Positions 26,401-34,510 of a stretch of DNA of 64,000 nt are shown here, piece after piece. Both the position numbers and the translations under genes were made by a program. The notes beneath the pieces were generated by a model that was not told the origin of the DNA, did not search any database, and was given only the letters and a program-made list of their open reading frames with translations. Location: assembly GCF_015706575.1 (NCBI RefSeq), contig NW_024037053.1:5022001-5086000 (forward strand), written 5' to 3'. The stretch is from Patiria miniata. Lineage: Eukaryota; Echinodermata; Asteroidea; Valvatida; Asterinidae. Positions within the stretch are counted from its first letter, which is position 1; every line of letters begins with the position of its first letter.

Positions 26401-26928
26401 ACATTTATTTGAACATTAAATAAAATTATTCTTGCTCATTGGGTGTTTTTTTTTTTAAATTAAGAAATTTCTACAAGTTGTAATTAAAAAAAAATCTCAT
26501 TTCTTTCAGCTTGGTTTTCTCTTTATCAGTTGACATTACCGGTTTGTAGAAGTCAAGTTATTGAATGAAACTTGAAGGGTTTGCTTGGTGCACATGATCA
26601 ATGAATGGGAGGTTTGTGGTAACACCATGTGAATGATATATCTCTGTGAGTTGTGTGGTTCTGAAACCAACTGGTTCTTCTCAGAAGCACACAACTCACA
26701 AGGAGATATCATTCACATGGTGTTACCGCAAACCTCCCATTCATTAAGGTCATTGAAAGGAAAAATTGTATATCTGTAGAAAATTTGGAATCTTTTCATT
26801 TAAATGTGTTCTCTTTGTTTATTGTTGTTCAGCCAAACAAGAGCATCTCTGTGGATGGGAAGAGCTCTGATTCCAGTCTCCTATCCTCACTTCTTGATGA
26901 CGTCAAGACATTCCTGACTGAAGCGTAA
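2415..26928 (+). CDS. AP3D1: AP-3 complex subunit delta
   Basis: Large subunit of the AP-3 adaptor, which sorts membrane cargo from endosomes and TGN to lysosomes and lysosome-related organelles. Coding exons: 2415-2510, 3762-3857, 6297-6458, 6874-6981 or 7740-7847, 9041-9106, 9288-9351, 9622-9761, 10042-10115, 10378-10427, 11787-11836, 13437-13485, 14152-14297, 14535-14683, 14871-14997, 15502-15684, 16194-16349, 16620-16765, 16991-17083, 18254-18462, 20402-20559, 21367-21446, 22400-22577, 22877-23053, 23378-23479, 23679-23858, 24177-24224, 24358-24495, 24840-24980, 25611-25696, 25994-26201, 26833-26928. All phases join, giving about 1251 aa (human about 1150-1215). The start MALKKVKGSLERVFDKNLQD matches the family N-terminus. 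Residues 1 to about 600 are the HEAT-like adaptin trunk, 610-770 the delta-specific segment (VPVPEGLDLDKWINEP), 770-1010 a charged Lys/Glu hinge (KKKHHHRKEKEHKEKK), and about 1013-1251 the ear. It is the only gene here spanning 24 kb. The donor of exon 22 (GTTGGT) is weak. Confidence 0.96.
3176..3374 (+). mobile_element. MITE family B, copy 1 (AP3D1 intron 1)
   Basis: Starts with ATGTTGCAACCTGACG and carries the internal GTGTACAAAGTCTATGGAG and TTTCTCAGTCCCAGATTCAT found in the copies at 31735 and 49207. The left end is intact. The right end has diverged from the expected inverted terminus, so the boundary is approximate. Non-coding. Confidence 0.65.
3876..4170 (+). repeat. Dispersed repeat family C, short copy (AP3D1 intron 2)
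   Basis: Begins with a small hairpin, TGGGACTCTCAATACTGTG then GAGAGTCCCA, and ends TTTTTTTCTGCACTCAAGG. The same ends and scattered internal blocks (GAAAATAGACTG, AACATCTGGTAC) recur at 49824-50250 in a HEATR1 intron, where the middle is longer. The family is not recognised. No coding potential is seen. Confidence 0.55.
4171..6296. other. AP3D1 intron 2, distal part
   Basis: No exon or RNA gene is visible. A short tandem duplication occurs around 5635-5715, with two copies of GGAGGAATTTGCAGGATTGA or a close variant about 58 bases apart. TACATGTA-type words are frequent around 5740-5950. Confidence 0.5.
6874..6981 (+). CDS. AP3D1: AP3D1 alternative exon 4a
   Basis: This 108-nt, phase-0 exon codes 36 residues, DLGSKQMYDTGC to SDLANDIMGL, flanked by TTTTCACAG and GTAAGTTC. 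It corresponds to about residues 119-154 of the trunk. A second exon of identical length and phase that codes the same segment lies 758 bases downstream. This copy diverges more from the remembered vertebrate sequence at its C-terminal half, having SEMTSDLAND where vertebrates have PDLARDLAND. Including both copies would keep frame but duplicate one helix pair, so mutually exclusive use is the likely reading. Confidence 0.85.
7519..7734 (+). promoter_or_regulatory. AP3D1: AG-exclusion zone and extended pyrimidine-rich tract before exon 4b
   Basis: No AG dinucleotide occurs in these 216 bases. The stretch is rich in C and T, especially 7575-7690. The AGs at 7735-7736 and 7738-7739 end it, and the second of these is the exon 4b acceptor. 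Long AG-free zones are known to mark distant branch points in regulated exons such as those of alpha-tropomyosin. The regulatory role here is inferred. Confidence 0.5.
7740..7847 (+). CDS. AP3D1: AP3D1 alternative exon 4b
   Basis: Second copy of the same 36-residue segment, DINSTNQYDASV to ARDLANDLMSL, again 108 nt and phase 0, with donor GTAAGTCC. By eye it is identical to exon 4a at 15 of 36 positions. The PDLARDLAND block matches the vertebrate protein, so this copy looks closer to the ancestral form. Its acceptor (CTGAGTAG) has no adjacent pyrimidine tract. A long pyrimidine-rich, AG-free stretch precedes it, with a good branch-point match TTCTAAC at about 7690-7696. Confidence 0.85.
15717..15935 (-). 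mobile_element. tRNA-derived SINE, minus orientation (AP3D1 intron 15)
   Basis: Read on the minus strand it shows an A-box-like TGGTCCAGTGG and a B box GGTTCGAGTCC, followed by a roughly 90-base body with AAACACTGTATACTC-type sequence. The same unit occurs in plus orientation at 57370-57590. A second B-box-like GGTTCGAATC sits on the opposite strand in the head, at about 15883-15892. It lacks a foldable complete cloverleaf and has a long unrelated body, so it is a SINE and not a tRNA gene. Confidence 0.75.
17281..17770 (+). repeat. GGTACC-rich minisatellite (AP3D1 intron 18)
   Basis: From about 17560 to 17770 a unit near 52 bases is repeated roughly four times. Each unit carries GGGTACCCGG palindromes and the word TGTGTTTTACTTCAATA. 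One unit is shortened. A looser GGTACC/CCGGTT-rich block precedes it from 17281. The open frames across it are repeats and not genes. Confidence 0.8.
18463..20401. other. AP3D1 intron 19
   Basis: Nearly 2 kb of AT-rich intron. No exon fits the phase between exons 19 and 20. A short hairpin formed by TTGGACTCA and TGAGTCCAA lies around 20228-20254. Nothing else is recognised. Confidence 0.5.
21481..21596 (+). repeat. Decamer tandem repeat (GTATTACATT)n (AP3D1 intron 21)
   Basis: Eleven units in strict 10-base register from 21481 to 21590: ten exact GTATTACATT and one variant GTGTTTCGTT in the seventh position, followed by a partial unit. Confidence 0.95.
23904..23955 (+). repeat. Perfect 23-bp inverted repeat hairpin (AP3D1 intron 25)
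   Basis: Arms ACACATGCGTCTATGGGAAG plus TGG at 23904-23926 pair perfectly with 23933-23955 across a 6-base loop. Weaker pairing resumes outside (GGCTGTGGCT against AGCCATAG). It is either a very small MITE or a structured intronic RNA. No target-site duplication could be fixed. Confidence 0.7.
25228..25416. repeat. Small inverted-repeat segment with ATGTTACGCG repeats (AP3D1 intron 28)
   Basis: GGTCATTCGGGGTAA near 25238 and TTATCCCGAATGACC near 25396 are inverted copies. Between them is GCGATGTTACGC repeated three times and a doubled CGAATGCCC(A/G)TTAACACGCAA. It is probably a decayed MITE; the ends are uncertain. Confidence 0.4.
26600..26745 (+). mobile_element. 146-bp hairpin MITE-like element (AP3D1 last intron)
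   Basis: AATGAATGGGAGGTTTG at the left end and its inverted copy CAAACCTCCCATTCATT at the right end bound two arms of about 64 bases, which pair with few mismatches around a loop of about 16 bases. No convincing target-site duplication is seen. Non-coding and short, consistent with a foldback MITE. Confidence 0.7.
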
Positions 26929-29900
26929 AATTCTATCCATAAAATTATTACATAAGGCTGGTTCAGACTTCATGCAAATTCGAATGCTCAGTGAATTTGA
27001 TGTCATAAAACATTGACTGCAAAATACCTGTGTTGAAAGATGATTAATTTTGTGAATTCATAAAAACCTTTCGTAACGTCACACATTTGCATTCTTGTTT
27101 GCTATCAGAGTATGAACAAGCCTTCACATGGTAAAACAAACCATGCTTATTAATGCGACACTGAACCTAATCATGTAACACTTCCCTTAACCTTAGTCCT
27201 GCGACTTGTTTTAAACAAAACATATCTTGTGTTATAGGAATGCGAAATGAATGATTTGTTGCAAATGTTGACACTGATCTGTAAGCCATATGCATGGCAG
27301 CCATCTTAGTAGGCGGTTGTTTTGTTCCTTGTGATGGGCATAAATACACCTGTGTTGTTCATGCATTGTTACTATATTGAATGTACAAAAATGCCCTCTA
27401 AGGTTGCCGTTATGGATAAGGCTTAGATTAGCAGTTGATGTCAGAAAAAAAAGAAGAAAGAAAAAAAAGAATCATTTTATATTTGTCGGATTAGATGAAA
27501 TCTCTGTGCTGTCAAACCAGTCACCTTTCCGTTTACAAAGAAATAACAAATCTGTTTATGAGGCGAAAACGCCCGTTGCAGACAAGCGTTCCTGAGGGAG
27601 CTAAACCAAATAATTCCTGAGAATCCAAAGAAGTTCAAAGTTGGTAACAATTAAAAGCGAATACACACCCATTGTTGAATTGTCGACTGTTGGTGTTGTT
27701 TGGAAAATTTACACATACAGTTCAATTGTCTGAAAGCAAACTTTAGTCTGACTGTAGAGGCTTCAAATGCTCTTTGGTTTGGTGCGTCTCTGGAACGCTA
27801 GTCTGTAACAGGTGTAATGGAACAAATTGTGTTAATTTTAAAAGAAAAAAATGAATGTAAGGTCTGGTTTGGCTACAGAGCTGCAGTATATCAATGTTAA
27901 TAGATATATTATATATATGTGTATAAACAACATAGTAATTCCAAAGACATTTTTTTGATATTAAGATGTAGAAATTATGAAAACAGCAGCGGGTTATGTA
28001 ATGGTTCTTGAGGATGGGGAAAACAACTGGAAACTATTGGAGGAGGGTTTTGGGTTTGGAGACGTGGGTTTTTTGAGGTGGTTAGCGGTTCAGGCTGGAG
28101 ACGGAGGCTAGACATTGAAACAGCTTGGATTGACAACAGAACGGTATCATCACAAAGACAGCTTCATTGAAATGGAGAAAATTTAATGAGTTCATCAGCA
28201 ACCATAGCTTCTTGGTATCAAAACCTAACGAATTGCCATCTCGTTAGGTAGATACAACCACACACGGAGCTTATACTGTCATTGGTTGCCTTTGTACACC
28301 AAGAGTTAATGAATAACTGCTGCGTATGAGGTCTCACACCATCAAGTACCAAACTTCACACCTTCTCATGGAGTCTATCACAAAGACAGCTTCATTGAAA
28401 TGGAGCAAATTTAATGAGTTCATCAGCAACCATAGCTTCTTGGTATCATAACCTAATGAATAGCCATCTCGTTAGTAGATTGCGTACCGTTATTTGGCTG
28501 GATAAGAAAATGCACAAACTGGATGCGGAAAACATTGGGTAGAAAAAGTGGGTACAATTTGGAAAGTTCTACATCTGCACTAATGGGACAAACAGTCTGG
28601 ACAGTTTACTAATAATAACCATTCCTATCAGTTTTATTTGGCTAAACATGACAATTTTGTGTGATAAAATGATGGTATTTGCAAACAACAATTGCAAACA
28701 AGTTGAGAAGTGTGTTTATGTTGCTAGAAAGATATCAGGGAATTTGTATTTTTGGTCAGATCAAGCCTGGAAAAGTTCCTGAAAACCGCAGAATTTTCCG
28801 GGGGGGGGGGGGGGGGGTCGAAGGATAAAAGTGGAACATCTATTAGTCTCACAGCTAGAATAAATATGTCTTTAAATAAATTTGAGTATTTTATGCCGGG
28901 TTAGGAACAAGCAATGAAATATGGAAAAGAAATTTCATCTCGAACTGGCTTTTGAAATATTGCTTGATATTAAGTTAGTCTCTGGGAAAATTCTTGCATT
29001 TGTTGTCAGGAAAAAATTAAGTTTCTTGTCAATATTCATTTCATTACTAACTTTTTTCCGTGTATTATTCCATATAAAATAAATTGAATGAATATGCTGA
29101 TCTACTTGATGTTGTAGATATTTCCTGTAGAATACCAGCCGTAACATTATTATGCTTGCAATCCCCTGACCATAATGTGTTTGATTATTGTCATGTGATC
29201 AATCCTTGTTACATATACATTTGCTAATAGGATGTTATCGAGAGATAATTGTATTGTGGACAATACTGTGTTTAGTTTTTCATTCAGGCTTTAGTTTCAA
29301 TCTGTGGACAATTCTTAAGTTGATTCCTATTATGCACGTTATAGCTGTACTTGTTCCATCTACATGTGGTCTGCCCTAATAGCTTTTAGGCTGAAACCTG
29401 TCCAGTGCAGAGTACTTAACAATTGAGTTTCGGAACAACAAAAAAGTATTAAAGCAAGCTTGGAAACGAGGATTTAATGCATTATAGCTTCTGTTTTGAT
29501 GGAAATCCTATTAACTGAAATCCAGGGGTCACGAACACCGATCAACGGGATTGCACGGAAGCGGGGAAAACAAGATAAAATGCAAACGAGGGGAAGGAAC
29601 GAGGAATCGAAATTGTGGCCAAGATTTGACATGGTTTGATCTTTTCAATACTTTCCAGAGCTTTCAAGATAATAACGTATCAGTATCAGTTTGACTTGGA
29701 CAAAACCAAACAACTTCCAATCCTATTCTTGACTAAGATTTTTGTCTGTTTGCCATTTTGTTTTCTATCAAACAGTAATTGAATCACAGAACCAACCGTC
29801 CCTCGCTAATGATTTTACATGTAGATTTTTGTGACGTTATAAAGTGTAATTAAGAAAAAACAGACGCAGCTTGTTGGTGTTATGTAGCAAAGCATTTATC

Positions 29901-30540
29901 CAAAAATAATAAATGTATCTTACCTGCGTACTCATTGTGAAATAATTCAAAGTAGCATTAGTTTACGATAATTTAGAATGCTGGAGCTACGTTGTTTTAA
30001 GGATAATCCTAGGGTACTACGTGTACGTGAAAATGGAAGAGACAATCTGTTCATTTTTTTGTTGAATAAACAGGAAACAAATGAAGGAAAACACCTAAAT
30101 TATTAAATTATTAAATCCATTGGTGCAATAACTAGTACCAGTGAATGCAATGATGGCATATTGTTTTAATATCGAGTACTGTATGAACTGTGATCATCGT
30201 GAACGTGTATGATATATCCATACTGGCGTATTAACTGTTCTGTTTTTTTTCCGATAAAGGGAAATAAATAAAAAGGCCATCAGTATTACTGATAATGTGT
30301 TGTCTTATTTTCCTGGTATCAGACAGGGCCAGCTAGGCTATAGTCATCTTTGATTACGACTGACTGTCTGACTGACTGACCGACTCGCTGACTATCACTT
30401 GTAACTTAGCCAGGTTGTTGGCTGGTGAAGAGAGCCGGGCAGTGCTATTGTATAGGATTACCCGGTAATTGCCTAAATTCACCCCATTATTACCCCAGAT
30501 GCATGAATTTAACGACTTCAGTGAATTAAATTTTGGTGAT
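26929..30540 (+). other. AP3D1 3' UTR and downstream AT-rich DNA
   Basis: No coding frame is supported. Several AATAAA hexamers occur (28859, 29077, 29908, 30062, 30262 regions), so the 3' end of AP3D1 cannot be fixed. A run of 18 G lies at 28800-28817. A 100-base duplicated block is listed separately. GACT-type microsatellite sequence occurs at about 30357-30395. Confidence 0.5.
28148..28475 (+). repeat. Spaced direct duplication of about 100 bp downstream of AP3D1
   Basis: 28148-28247 and 28377-28475 are near-identical, both beginning ATCACAAAGACAGCTTCATT and ending CCATCTCGTTAG. About 130 bases of unrelated sequence separate them. The few differences suggest a fairly recent segmental duplication. 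Confidence 0.85.
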
Positions 30541-30561
30541 CTGGGACACGCTTTATTAGGC

Positions 30562-30639
30562 TAGCCCGACTGCCTCTGGCCGTACAGTAGTATTGCAAGG
30601 TCTGTATTTGTAGTACTGTACGGCCAGGCAGTTGGGCTA
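30562..30639 (+). mobile_element. Foldback element family A, 78-bp diverged minimal copy
   Basis: Starts TAGCCCGACTGCCTCTGGCC and ends GGCCAGGCAGTTGGGCTA, forming one hairpin. The flanks share TATTAGG, an imperfect target-site duplication. It has more mismatches than the other two copies, so it is the oldest of the three. Confidence 0.85.
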
Positions 30640-30779
30640 TATTAGGTTGCCCCTTTCAGTTATGTTTTTTCATGTGTGCAAAAATCTTAGAAACTGATGA
30701 GAATCCCTCTAGAGAATCACACTTGCTCGCATTGCACTAAAGACATCGTTTGGTTCAAAGAATTAGCCTATAAAATATG

Positions 30780-31130
30780 TTTTTCTTGTGAAAAAAATGA
30801 CCGTTTTGGGGGGAAAACTTGAGGATACGCACTGCTTACTTTTAGTTTCAAAGCCAAGAAATGTGTCCTTTAATTCTAAAGGATGTATGAATCCTAATTC
30901 GTTTACCTTTTACTACGCCCCTTCACGAGTCCCGCCCTGTCTGACAGGTGCTGGCCCTTCCCGCTTGTTCTGCCCCGCCCCCCTCTCGATCTCGTACTTT
31001 AACAGACTGGCCCCCGTCCCTATGCCTAGGCGCGCGAGGGCCAGGGCCAGGGACTAGTCTGCCTGATCGCGTCGTATCCGCGCGCCTGCATAGTTTGTCG
31101 ACTGCCTGGCCGGAATTGAAATTTCCTGTT
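30780..31130. other. GC-rich islet upstream of the zinc-finger gene
   Basis: About 200 bases (30915-31120) are far richer in G and C than the surroundings, with CCCCGCCCCCC, GGCGCGCGAGGGCCAGGGCC and several CpGs. It might be the promoter or a 5' non-coding exon of the zinc-finger gene, whose first coding exon is preceded by an acceptor site. The open frames here look incidental. Speculative. Confidence 0.3.
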
Positions 31131-31323
31131 TAATACGATGAATGTTTTAAATGAGGTAATTATGGTTTTACTTTAATTACTCATATTTGGTTCTATTCCT
31201 GAACTTGAACAGACTTCCAAGTCTTCGCGTTGAACATGTGTTGAATGACACTTTTCTTACATAGTTATTTAAGGTTTGATGCATCTAATTCGTGATAAAA
31301 TACTTGCCGGGCAAGTCGAGGTC

Positions 31324-31405
31324 TAGCCCGACTGCGTCTGGCCGTACAGTACTATCGCAAGCTCTGTAGTACGATAGTACTGTACGGCCAGACGCAGTCG
31401 GGCTA
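31324..31405 (+). mobile_element. Foldback element family A, 82-bp minimal copy
   Basis: An almost perfect hairpin, TAGCCCGACTGCGTCTGGCC to GGCCAGACGCAGTCGGGCTA, flanked by the exact 9-bp direct repeat GTCGAGGTC (31315-31323 and 31406-31414). It equals the two ends of the 821-bp copy joined together, so it is an internal-deletion derivative. Confidence 0.93.
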
Positions 31406-31734
31406 GTCGAGGTCGAATCTTCTAAATGTGACAACAGTCATGACAGTGACATGCCAAGCATGTAATAACCGTGGGCCTATCTATTTTTTTCTAAGCAGAG
31501 ATATAGATACACCCGTTCTGCTTTTTTTAATATGACTTTTTCAACTGTAAAATATGCAGATAAGAAGAGTCATGCAAATGCCACCTTCATGACCTTCAAG
31601 TTTCATTACTTTCAACCTTGTGCAGTCAGTTTTTTGTGTGTTTTTTTACTTTTTAGTTTTTATGTTTCCAAGTGAAAACATGAAATCAGTTTCTGACATC
31701 ACATTGCCTTCTCTCTGACCACAAAAATGTTGCA

Positions 31735-31929
31735 AAAATGTTGCAACCTGACGCCACTTAGCGGTTGTGTACAAAGTCTATGGAGAGTCAAGAAACTTTT
31801 TTAAGTATTTCCTAACAAACTTGGAAATGTTTCTCAGTCCCAGATTCATGTCTTATCATTTTTGCAATGACTGACCTTCATTGAGATGATATATGAAGTA
31901 AAAAATGGCGTCAGGTTGCAACATTTTTT
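31735..31929 (+). mobile_element. MITE family B, best-preserved copy
   Basis: About 195 bp bounded by AAAAATGTTGCAACCTGACG at the left and CGTCAGGTTGCAACATTTTT at the right, a terminal inverted repeat of about 24 bases. Internal sequence matches the copies at 3176 and 49207 and a fragment near 33448. Non-coding. Confidence 0.85.
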
Positions 31930-32060
31930 CCGATACTCTTTACGGTAATTGTGTAGTTTAGGAGTTAGGACCCCATTCCATTTAAGAGAATGAACAGACA
32001 CTTTCATGTTTTGGGACTTAGGCATTATATCTAAACATTTGGCTATGATATGCTGGGCCT

Positions 32061-32881
32061 TAGCCCGACTGCGTCTGGCCGTACAGTACTATCGCAAGCT
32101 CTGTAGTACGGCCAGACGCCCGATGCTTCCAAAAAGACTGAATTTTTTTGGCCGCCGATGTAGCGATTTTGCTACATCTTTCGATCGCGATTATCTTTTC
32201 ATCCAGGACACAAATTTCCAAAGTTAAGGTTCGTAGTCGTAGAGCAACTCATACCTTTTCGAAAAAAACGTTCTTTGGTCTCAATATTTTCATCCATCTG
32301 GCCACAAGACGAATTTCAGTCATCAGATTCCACAAATATCGTCCCCCATGCGATCCCCCATGCGATTTCAAAATGGCGGCCGCGCTGTAATGTATGCATT
32401 ATGCGAGCGCGCTTGGGCAAGATAATGAATATGCATTATTTAGTTCATGACCTCGTGTTTGTATGGCCAGCCGCGCTGAGTGTCCGACATACGTCATAAA
32501 CTATGATGCATATTCATTATCTTACCCAAGCGCGCTCGCCTAATGCATACATTACAGCGCGGCCGCCATTTTGAAATCGCATGGGGGATCGCATGGGGGA
32601 CGATATTTGTGGAATCTGATGACTGAAATTCGTCTTGTGGCCAGATGGATGAAAATATTGAGACCAAAGAACGTTTTTTTCGAAAAGGTATGAGTTGCTC
32701 TACGACTACGAACCTTAACTTTGGAAATTTGTGTCCTGGATGAAAAGATAATCGCGATCGAAAGATGTAGCAAAATCGCTACATCGGCGGCCAAAAAAAT
32801 TCAGTCTTTTTGGAAGCATCGGGCGTCTGGCCGTACTACAGAGCTTGCGATAGTACTGTACGGCCAGACGCAGTCGGGCTA
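32061..32881. mobile_element. Foldback element family A, 821-bp long-palindrome copy
   Basis: Every position x up to about 32436 pairs with 64942-x. Only two mismatches were noticed in the roughly 376-base arms and there is no indel, so the same 80-codon open frame appears once on each strand (32148-32390 and 32552-32794). The central unpaired part is about 45-70 bases. The exact 9-bp direct repeat GCTGGGCCT flanks it (32052-32060 and 32882-32890). Each terminus also contains its own nested hairpin, CGTCTGGCCGTAC with GTACGGCCAGACG. No transposase is encoded. Termini and 9-bp duplication resemble Mutator-like or Merlin-like elements, but the superfamily is not settled. Confidence 0.95.
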
Positions 32882-33141
32882 GCTGGGCCTAAACTCAAGC
32901 ACAAAGCAGGAAAAGTCACGTTATCATGTTTATCATGTTTATCATGTTTATTGTTTATGTGGTTGGAATCATCTCAATAATTCGCTAAGATACCATGTTG
33001 AATATCATCTACCTTAATTTTGCATAAAGAGGGCAGGCTTTTGATTTATGAATGGAAGTTGTCAAACATACGAGGTGTCCTAAACTATACCATTATCAAT
33101 ATTGTAGACTACCCTTTGTACATTTCCAGTGATGAGAAGAG

Positions 33142-34510
33142 ATGGACTTGATTGATGACGATGGTGAAGACGTTGAAGCCACGTTGGAGAGACTCCAGAG
33201 GGAATTGCATGAAGATGTGGCTGAGATTTCTTGTGCAGATAAACCCAGTTACTCCTATGGATGTGCAAGGACCAGCGGAGTAGCCGTAGCCATGAAGCCT
33301 CTCCCTAAGAAACAAAAACGGCTCAGCAGGTCTGTCCTGAAAATTAAAGGTAAGCTCAGAAGCTTCCTTCAATGCCCCCTAATTTTCTTTTCAAATGTCA
33401 ACCCCAACAAGAACTTGCCCAGGTGAATCCTCGGAAAGAATGTAGTATCTTGACGCCACTTCTTTGGTTGTGTACAAAGTCTATAGAGATTCGAGTTTGT
33501 ATAAATAAGATGCCATGTTGTGTTGCTACTTCCTGCAAAATTCTCTTCACCTCCTGATAGTTTTCTTTAGTAATCTGAGAGAGGTTTAATAAACTCGATG
33601 TTGTCATATTGGTTGGAAGCCATGTATGGGACTTAGTGAGTGCTTGTGTCCTTAAGCAAGCTATTTTACTGCAACTGATTACAGCTCTCTTGCCTCTTTG
33701 TCCACAGTGGTCTCATTATTTTTTCTTTTCTTTTGTTTTTAAGTTGTGCCCCGCATACCAAGCCAAAAGTGTTCAAACTCCCAAACTGCTTCACATTCCA
33801 AGAATGGGTTTAAGCAAGAGCAGTCAAGCCGCACCAAAAGAAAAGTCAGTACTGATTTAAATGGAACAAAACCCACAAAGTCAGCCCAGAACTCTAAGGA
33901 GGAATGCAGAACAAAATCAGGTCGTAAAAAGAAGGGAGCTTTACGTCGAGGGACTGGGAGTTACCCTTGTAGGGAATGTGGGCAAGTTTTCAGTTTCAAA
34001 ACCAACCTACGGCGACATGAAGAGTGTCATTTCGCTTCAGCTACCGATTTCATGTGTGACCAGTGTGGGAAGACGTTTTCGCTGAAGCGGAATCTGGCTA
34101 GACATGTGAAACTTCACACTATTGATCGCAGTCATCGACCGTTCACTTGTGACAAGTGCAACAAGTCATTCCAGCAAGCTAAAACATTGTACCAACACAA
34201 GAAAATCATCCACAGCAACATACGCCCACATGCTTGCCAGTTTTGTGTCAAGACGTTCAAAACGTTTTTCAACCTACAGAGCCACGAGGCTATACACCTC
34301 AACTGTAGGCCCTATGTGTGTCAGTTTTGTGGGATGTCCTTTATAAGGAGTTCTTATCGAACAATTCATGAGAGAATTCATACAAATGAGCGGCCTTTTA
34401 AGTGTGATGTGTGTGACAAGTCATTTACTCGTGGAGATCATTTGAAAAATCATAAAAAAGTTCATTTGCAAAGTAACAGTAAATCAAAAAAATCCAAGCG
34501 TTCGAAATGA
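33142..34510 (+). CDS. C2H2 zinc-finger protein, six fingers
   Basis: Two coding exons, 33142-33349 and 33744-34510, join in phase (AAA G/TT GTG) to give 324 aa. The N-terminal 70 residues are acidic (MDLIDDDGEDVEATLERLQR) and are followed by a basic linker. Six C2H2 fingers occupy about residues 143-165, 172-194, 203-226, 233-254, 260-282 and 288-310, from YPCRECGQVF to FKCDVCDKSFTRGDHLKNH, and a Lys/Ser-rich tail follows. Most linkers differ from the classical TGEKP. It is likely a nuclear DNA-binding regulator; no orthologue is recognised. An acceptor at 33129 just before the start codon implies an upstream non-coding exon. The second-exon acceptor is TTTAAG rather than CAG or TAG. Confidence 0.9.
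33448..33495 (+). mobile_element. MITE family B, fragment (zinc-finger gene intron)
   Basis: TTGACGCCACTTCTTTGG followed by TTGTGTACAAAGTCTATAGAG matches the left 50 bases of family B. The rest of the element is absent or unrecognisable. Confidence 0.5.

Noticed and set aside
30788-31133. Overlapping open frames in the GC-rich islet
   Set aside because: They are Pro/Arg-rich in composition only, as expected from high GC content, with no domain and no splice context.
32148-32794. Two identical 80-codon open frames on opposite strands
   Set aside because: They are mirror images in the arms of the foldback element and show no protein-like features.
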